Under the pieces are notes generated by a model that searched no databases, had not been told where the DNA came from, and worked only from the letters and a program-made list of their open reading frames with translations. Position numbers and translations under genes: made by a program. Shown here piece after piece: positions 59,144 through 64,000 of a stretch of 64,000 nucleotides of DNA. Source of the DNA: JADGNZ01 sp963715895 (GTDB lineage Bacteria > Acidobacteriota > Thermoanaerobaculia > Gp7-AA8); assembly GCA_963715895.1 (NCBI GenBank), contig OY970284.1:496001-560000 (forward strand), given 5' to 3'. Each line of letters begins with the position of its first letter. The first letter of the stretch is position 1.

Positions 59144-59971
59144 ATGAACGTGGAGGATCGCGCCGGCGAGAGCGTTTTGTTGGCCAGAGGCGAGTCGACA
59201 GAGACGCCGATCCGCTGCAGAACAGCGCGCCATCGGCGTGATCCTCGCGATGCTCCGCTGTCCGAACGGGATATCGCGGCGCTGCAGTTCATCGGCCGCG
59301 GAGCCGAGGTCGCGCAGTATCAGTTGCACGAGGCGGTATTCGGAAGGGTCAGCGAGGTCGTTGTGTCGCGCTTCGTGCGGCGCGTTTCGGCACGGGGCCT
59401 TGTCTCTGTGTCGCGATGGCGCGGAATCGGTATCAACCGGCTGCGCCTTTCGATGCGCGGTCGAGCGAGCCTTATCGCAAACGGCGTCGATCCTAGCGAG
59501 ATCTTCGTACCACACAATCCGATCGCGGACGGTCACATCGAGCATCATCTCTGGATCGTGGACGTCCTGACCGTACTTGGTCGCGCGAAACCGAAAGCCG
59601 ACGTGCTCGTGCCAGCATGGGCGCTTGAGCGGCGATTCACGCCGCGGCCCGCGGCGATCCCGGACGTCCTCGCGTCGTTCAGCTTGCCTCGCGGCGATTC
59701 GCTGCTCCTCGCCGTGGAGATCGATCGTGGCTCGGAAAGCATCGCGTCGGTCTTCGCGCCCAAGCTCCAGGCACTGTGCGCCGTGCTCGAAGGATGGGCA
59801 GGGAGCGCTGCGAGCGCCGTCGTCGTGTTCACGAGGGGCGCTCGGCGCCGGGAAGCGATTCAGGCGCGCGTCGAGAAGTTCCCGATGCAGATCGTTACGG
59901 AGTTGCTGCCGGTGGTTTCAGGCCGTCCCGCCTTGGCGGAGTTCGAACGAATCCTCGTCCTAGAGCCGTGA
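59144..59971 (+). CDS. Replication-relaxation family protein
   Basis: A protein of about 275 residues matching the Replic_Relax-type family of mobile elements. The N-terminal winged-helix-like region has LSERDIAALQFIGRGAEVAQYQLHEAVFG and VSRFVRRVSARGLVSVSRWRG. The middle has IEHHLWIVDVL, and the C-terminal part RPAAIPDVLASFSLPRGDSLLLAVEIDRGSES, the P-D..x-E-x-D-R-G-x-E-S signature. Such proteins are linked to plasmid or element replication or mobilisation. The start is uncertain (ATG 59144 or a codon at 59123). Confidence 0.75.
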   Translation: MNVEDRAGESVLLARGESTETPIRCRTARHRRDPRDAPLSERDIAALQFIGRGAEVAQYQLHEAVFGRVSEVVVSRFVRRVSARGLVSVSRWRGIGINRLRLSMRGRASLIANGVDPSEIFVPHNPIADGHIEHHLWIVDVLTVLGRAKPKADVLVPAWALERRFTPRPAAIPDVLASFSLPRGDSLLLAVEIDRGSESIASVFAPKLQALCAVLEGWAGSAASAVVVFTRGARRREAIQARVEKFPMQIVTELLPVVSGRPALAEFERILVLEP

Positions 59972-60073
59972 ACTCAACGGTACATACGAATTAACACTCG
60001 GTGGCCAATAAGTCGCCAATTTTCAAAGGGTTGACGCGATAGGGGCAGTGGCGCTTCTTGGCCATTGGATGAG

Positions 60074-63000
60074 TTACGTGGGGCTAAGCGTGTATACGCT
60101 CATCGATTCGCCCGCATAGCAATCGTAGACGTGGCGGTACGCGAGTTCGCACTTGAGGTTGTAGAGATCGTCAGTGTAGGCCTTGGGAAGGTCTTCCAGC
60201 GTGCGTTCAATCGTGAGTCGAACTGCCGACCGCGCCTGCTGACGTTTCCGCCAGTCAAGGACGAGCTTTTCCGCTTTGAGCTTCGCGAGTAAGTCTTTGC
60301 AGATGCGCTTCACGTCGCTCTCTTCGCTCTTCGAGAGGACGGGATCTGGCTTCGTGACGATGTCGAAGAGCGCAAGTTCTTCCTCGCTGAGCTGTTCCGC
60401 GATGTGGCGCTTGTCTTCTTCGGAGAGTTCTTGCGAGAACGCGACGAGCTGACGGAAGAACTCTTCGACGTTCATGCTGCCGGCGTTGTACTCGGCGATC
60501 ATGGCCTCGAACCGTTCGAGATAGTCGATTCGCTGGCGGTTCCACAACACCATCTCCCGAACCTTGCGGTCGATGAGTGCGCGCAGCCGCTCTGCTTCCG
60601 TTCGCTTCTTGCCTTGGTCAAACTTCGCTTGCAGCTTCTCGAAATCGATCTGAGATAGATCAACGAGCCGTTCTTGCGGCGCGTCATGGATCAGGTATCC
60701 CTCGGTCGCAATCGAGACGTCGAGCACCGCTTCGATTTGCTTCATCACGGCGCTGATGTCTGGTGGATCGACGAGCGAACCGATCTTAGTGACGAGGATG
60801 CCGAGGAGCGTGCAAGGCGCGGCGATTTGCGCTGCGATCGGGTCGGGAAGGATCGCCTTGTAGAGCTTAAGTACGCCCGTCGCGCGATGCAGGAACTGGC
60901 GCTTTTCTTCGTCGCTTGCGATGAGGCGTTCGACCGCATCGTCAATCGCGGCGACGCGCGAGAAGGCCGTCTTCGCAACGATCTCCTGCAGCGCGACGCC
61001 GCGCTCGCGGCAGTACGCATCCGTTTCACTTAGCGCGCCACGCAGTATCTCGACGAGGACGGACTTGTCCGTAATCGGCGTGTCCGCGGTTCCGGAGCGT
61101 GAGGGCTGGGCGTAGATCGCGAGCGCTTTCTGAAGGTTTCGGAAGATGCCAACGTAGTCGACGATGATGCCATTCACCTTGCCTTCGACCACGCGGTTGG
61201 CGCGCGCGATCGTCTGCATGAGCGTGTGATTCCGCATCGGCTTGTCGAGATAGATCGTCGAGCAAGACGGCACATCGAAGCCGGTCATCCACATCGCGCA
61301 GACGAAGACGAGCCGCAGCGGGTCCGTCGGCGTTCTTGAATTTCGTCGTCAAGGTCTTCGCTGAGCATCCGTTTGCGATGCTTCGCGATGTCGAGGCCTC
61401 GTTCCCGCATCTCTTTCACTTCGTTCTGGGCCTGGGAGACCACGACGGCCATATCGGTTTCGTCGATGTAGGTCAGCTTCTCGTGAATTGCCGCACGGTC
61501 CTCCGGCGTGGCCGTCGCGAGGCTTCGCTGTACTTCGTCGCGGTACGCCTGCCAGTGTTTGCGCACCTTGTCGTACATGCGCACGGCGGTGGCCTTGTCG
61601 ATGGAGACCACCATCGCTTTGCCGCGCTGCCCGCGTTCAAGGAAATGTCGCACGATGTCTTGCGCGACGCGTTCCAGCCGGTCTTCGCGCGTGATGAGGT
61701 GGTATTCGCGGCCGAGCTCGCGCTCGAGCTTGCGTTCCTCCGCATCGTTCAGGTCCGCATCCTCGATCACGGCAAGGATGTCGTCGCTCAGCTCGTCATT
61801 CGTGAGCTGCAGTTCGGGGATGCGGTTCTCGTAGTAAAGCGGAACTGTCGCGCCGTCCTCGATCGACTGCGCGAAGTTGTAGACGCTCACGTAGTCGCCA
61901 AAGACTTCCTAGTCCGCTCTTCGCCCTGCGATCAGCGGCGTACCCGTGAAGCCGAGGAAAGCGGCGTTCGGGCAGCGCTTGGCGCATGTTGAATGCGAAG
62001 GTGTCGTACTGGCTGCGGTGCGCTTCGTCGGTGATGACGATGATGTCGGAGCGATCGGAGAGCTTCGGGAAGAGTGTTCCTTTGTCGGTCCGAAACTTCT
62101 GGATCAGGGTGAAGACGTAGCGGTGATTGTCGCGAAGCAGCTGGCGGAGGTGTTCGCCGCTTTCGGCGTGCGCTTCCTTCTCCGTGATCGCGCCGACGGA
62201 TGCGAACGTCCTTGTAGATCTGCTCGTCCAGCTCTTCGCGGTCGGTCACGATCACAAAGGTCCAGTTGCCTGGGACGGTCCGCAGGATCTTTTGGGCGAA
62301 GAAGATCATCGAGAGGCTCTTGCCGCTGCCTTGCGTGTGCCAGAAGACGCCGAGCCGGCCGCGGTTCGCTTGGATTTCGCCGACCGATTGGATCGCACGG
62401 TTCACGCCGAGGAACTGATGGTTCTTTGCGACTTTCTTGATGATGCCGCCTTTGGCCTCTTGGAAGACGGTGAAGTTGCGTACAAGATCGAGAAGCTTTG
62501 CCTTGTCGCACGTGCCACGGATGGTTGTTTCGAGCGATACGACGCCGGTCTCGCCTTCGTCGTTGATGCGCTTCCATTCCGCGAAGTGTTCCCAGCTGGC
62601 AGTCGTGCTTCCGACCCTCGTTGCCGAGCCATTCGAGAGCACGATGAAACCATTCCACCAGAAAATCTGCGGGATGGTGTCGCGATAATCGGTGAGGTTG
62701 TCGTCGTACGCTGTTTGCGGACGGCGGTGCGATGCCTTGAGTTCGAGAAAGACAAGCGGAATGCCGTTCACGAATCCGACGAGATCGCAGCGGCGTCGGT
62801 ACATCTCGCCGAAGACCCACAACTGCTCGACGAGGAGGAAGTCGTTGGCCTCGGGCTCGGCCCAATCGATGAACTGGATTGTGACGATTTCTTCGTCGCG
62901 CTCATCGTCGTGAGCTTTGACTCTTGCTCCTTCTGTCAGGAGTTTCCAGACATCCTGATTCGCACGTGCGGCGCTCATCATGGAGCGGTCGCGCGTCATC

Positions 63001-63245
63001 TGCTCGACCGCGTCCGTGATCGCATCGTCAGAGGCGTCGCGGTTCAGCCGCTTGAGCGCGCGCCGGAGTTCGCGGACGAGGACAACTTCCTGATCTGTGC
63101 CTCGACCAAGCGTGCCTTCAGCGCCGAAGACCTCGTCGTAGGCATTGATAGTCTGCCAGCCCAAGCTCGCGAACAGCTTCACTGCGGGCCGCTCGATGAG
63201 CGCGTCCTCGGAGTAAGTACCGCGGTAAGGGTCGCGAGGTGTCAT
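60074..63245 (-). pseudogene. hsdR: Type I restriction subunit HsdR, broken by several frameshifts
   Basis: The minus strand carries a full-length HsdR (about 1050 residues) in pieces. The N-terminal frame (63245 to about 62209) has the nuclease motif CDLVGFVNGIPLVFLELK and Walker A WHTQGSGKS. A shift at about 62206-62209 leads to VGAITEKEAHAESGEHLR and VITDEAHRSQYD (motif II). Another follows at about 61970 (ALPNAAFLGFTGTPLIAG). A short out-of-frame stretch with a stop codon at about 61907-61927 precedes DYVSVYNFAQ. More indels lie at about 61322-61346. The C-terminal frame (61294-60074) has CAMWMTGFDVP and ARANRVVEGK. Amino-acid conservation in every piece suggests recent decay or poor sequence quality. 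Confidence 0.85.
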
Positions 63246-64000
63246 GCGGTTAGTGACAGTTGCTCAGTCGTGGACACATCGAGTTCGCCCGACATGAGCT
63301 TCGGAAGAAGTAGATCGCGCGTGCGCCGAAGATTCGCACTCTGCCTTCCCAATGTACTGATTTGAGCGAACAATGGTCTTGCGACTTCGGCAAACTTGGC
63401 TCGGACCGGCGCGGGTGGAACCGGTCGATACGTGTTGTGAATATACTCGGTCCACTTGAAATTCGAGATGCCGGTTGATTGAACCTGATATTGTTCAATT
63501 TCGCCAGAGCCGTAAGCATCTTGAAAGGACAAATACATTAGTTCAGATCCATATGTTTCGGTATTCGGGCACACACGTTTGCAGAAGCTCGCACAAATTA
63601 CTGGCGCGTCGAAGGCTTCCAGTAGTTCTTCTGTTATGAGAAGCGTTCTCCCAACGGGCTGCCCCTTGCTTCCGCCCGAAACCTCAAACACGATGTCGCC
63701 GGCTGCTAACATCCGAGAACGGAGGTTAGAAGTTGTGTGGTAGCGGAGCGGCACGTTATCGAGCCGGGACTGCCTAGCGAGGGGGATATCCGTACCGCGA
63801 ATTACCCAAGCCGGAGAGTTGAAGTCATCTGCGGCCGATTCCTGCCCCCAGCCGCCGCCAATGTTATGAATCATCAGATCTGCTAGAGAAGCTAGGCGCC
63901 AGTCTTTAGGAATTCGACCTAAGGGCGAGTCGTAGAACGTGGCCGACGCATGGCCGGGGAAACGGAACTGGACGAACCACTCGCGATAGATCAGCAGCGC
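63242..64000 (-). CDS. hsdS: Type I restriction specificity subunit HsdS, C-terminal part
   Basis: The open frame runs to the window edge, so only the last 252 residues are seen. The visible start ALLIYREWFVQFRFPGHAS and SPLGRIPKDW is the central conserved region between target-recognition domains. The second recognition domain has DIVFEVSGGSKGQPVG, and the tail has the distal conserved helix LFAQISTLGRQSANLRRTRDLLLPKLMSGEL. It determines the DNA sequence recognised by the type I complex. Its stop overlaps the hsdR start (ATGA). hsdM should lie upstream, outside the window. Confidence 0.88.
   Translation of the reverse strand, partial: ALLIYREWFVQFRFPGHASATFYDSPLGRIPKDWRLASLADLMIHNIGGGWGQESAADDFNSPAWVIRGTDIPLARQSRLDNVPLRYHTTSNLRSRMLAAGDIVFEVSGGSKGQPVGRTLLITEELLEAFDAPVICASFCKRVCPNTETYGSELMYLSFQDAYGSGEIEQYQVQSTGISNFKWTEYIHNTYRPVPPAPVRAKFAEVARPLFAQISTLGRQSANLRRTRDLLLPKLMSGELDVSTTEQLSLTA

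Overview
The window is a GC-rich bacterial chromosome segment from an organism I cannot name with certainty. It combines TrmFO, a DUF3467 protein, a MoeZ-type MoeB-rhodanese fusion, a GntR/ABC/DUF2306 block, and many spacers filled with dispersed palindromes and short tandem repeats (CGACAAC heptamers, TGTCATCCTGAG inverted repeats). This mix suggests a soil or sediment bacterium of the Acidobacteriota or a similar phylum. That assignment is inference; no rRNA is present.

Region 1 (1-10.4 kb) is mostly housekeeping and signalling: the 5' end of pyrE, a YqeY protein, moeZ-type sulfur-carrier activation, a secreted CAP protein, cysK with a terminator in its leader, an OmpR-type two-component pair with a PDZ protein, a CBM9-like protein, an Hpt protein, a response-regulator diguanylate cyclase, nadC and tmRNA. 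Region 2 (10.4-14.6 kb) is a compact three-gene operon of metallophosphoesterase, CHAT caspase-like protease and membrane-anchored STAND NTPase. It has the architecture of an NTP-regulated conflict or cell-suicide system and is one of the best candidates here for an undescribed system. Region 3 (15-21.5 kb) holds an M61 peptidase and a YtrA-like GntR repressor with an ABC exporter and DUF2306 membrane proteins. Region 4 (22-26.9 kb) is a RiPP-like locus: two small Y-x10-GDL family peptides, a SPASM radical SAM enzyme with an extra zinc ribbon, a divergent RiPP-type B12 radical SAM enzyme and a methyltransferase. Region 5 (27-32 kb) has a 21-bp tandem repeat, trmFO and a small glycan or surface-modification group.

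Region 6 (32.1-38.7 kb) has an operon encoding an ECF-like sigma factor, a zf-HC2/TM/TPR/CHAT protein and an unknown protein. Divergent from it is a protein that looks MACPF-like with a jacalin-like C-terminus, so a CHAT protease lies beside a putative pore former. Region 7 (39.2-48.8 kb) is a detoxification or catabolic cluster (AraC, DoxX, NmrA, SnoaL-like, MDR reductase, TetR, MFS, tautomerase, alpha/beta hydrolase, frameshifted MBL hydrolase). It contains gene fragments that mark past recombination.

Region 8 (49.8 kb to the end) looks like an integrated element beginning at a 3' tRNA fragment. It carries a helical-repeat protein with a nuclease-like C-terminus next to a trypsin-like protease, a cassette of small membrane and lipoproteins with a TraG/VirD4-like ATPase, a replication-relaxation-family protein, and a type I restriction locus whose hsdR is broken by several frameshifts. 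hsdS runs off the window.
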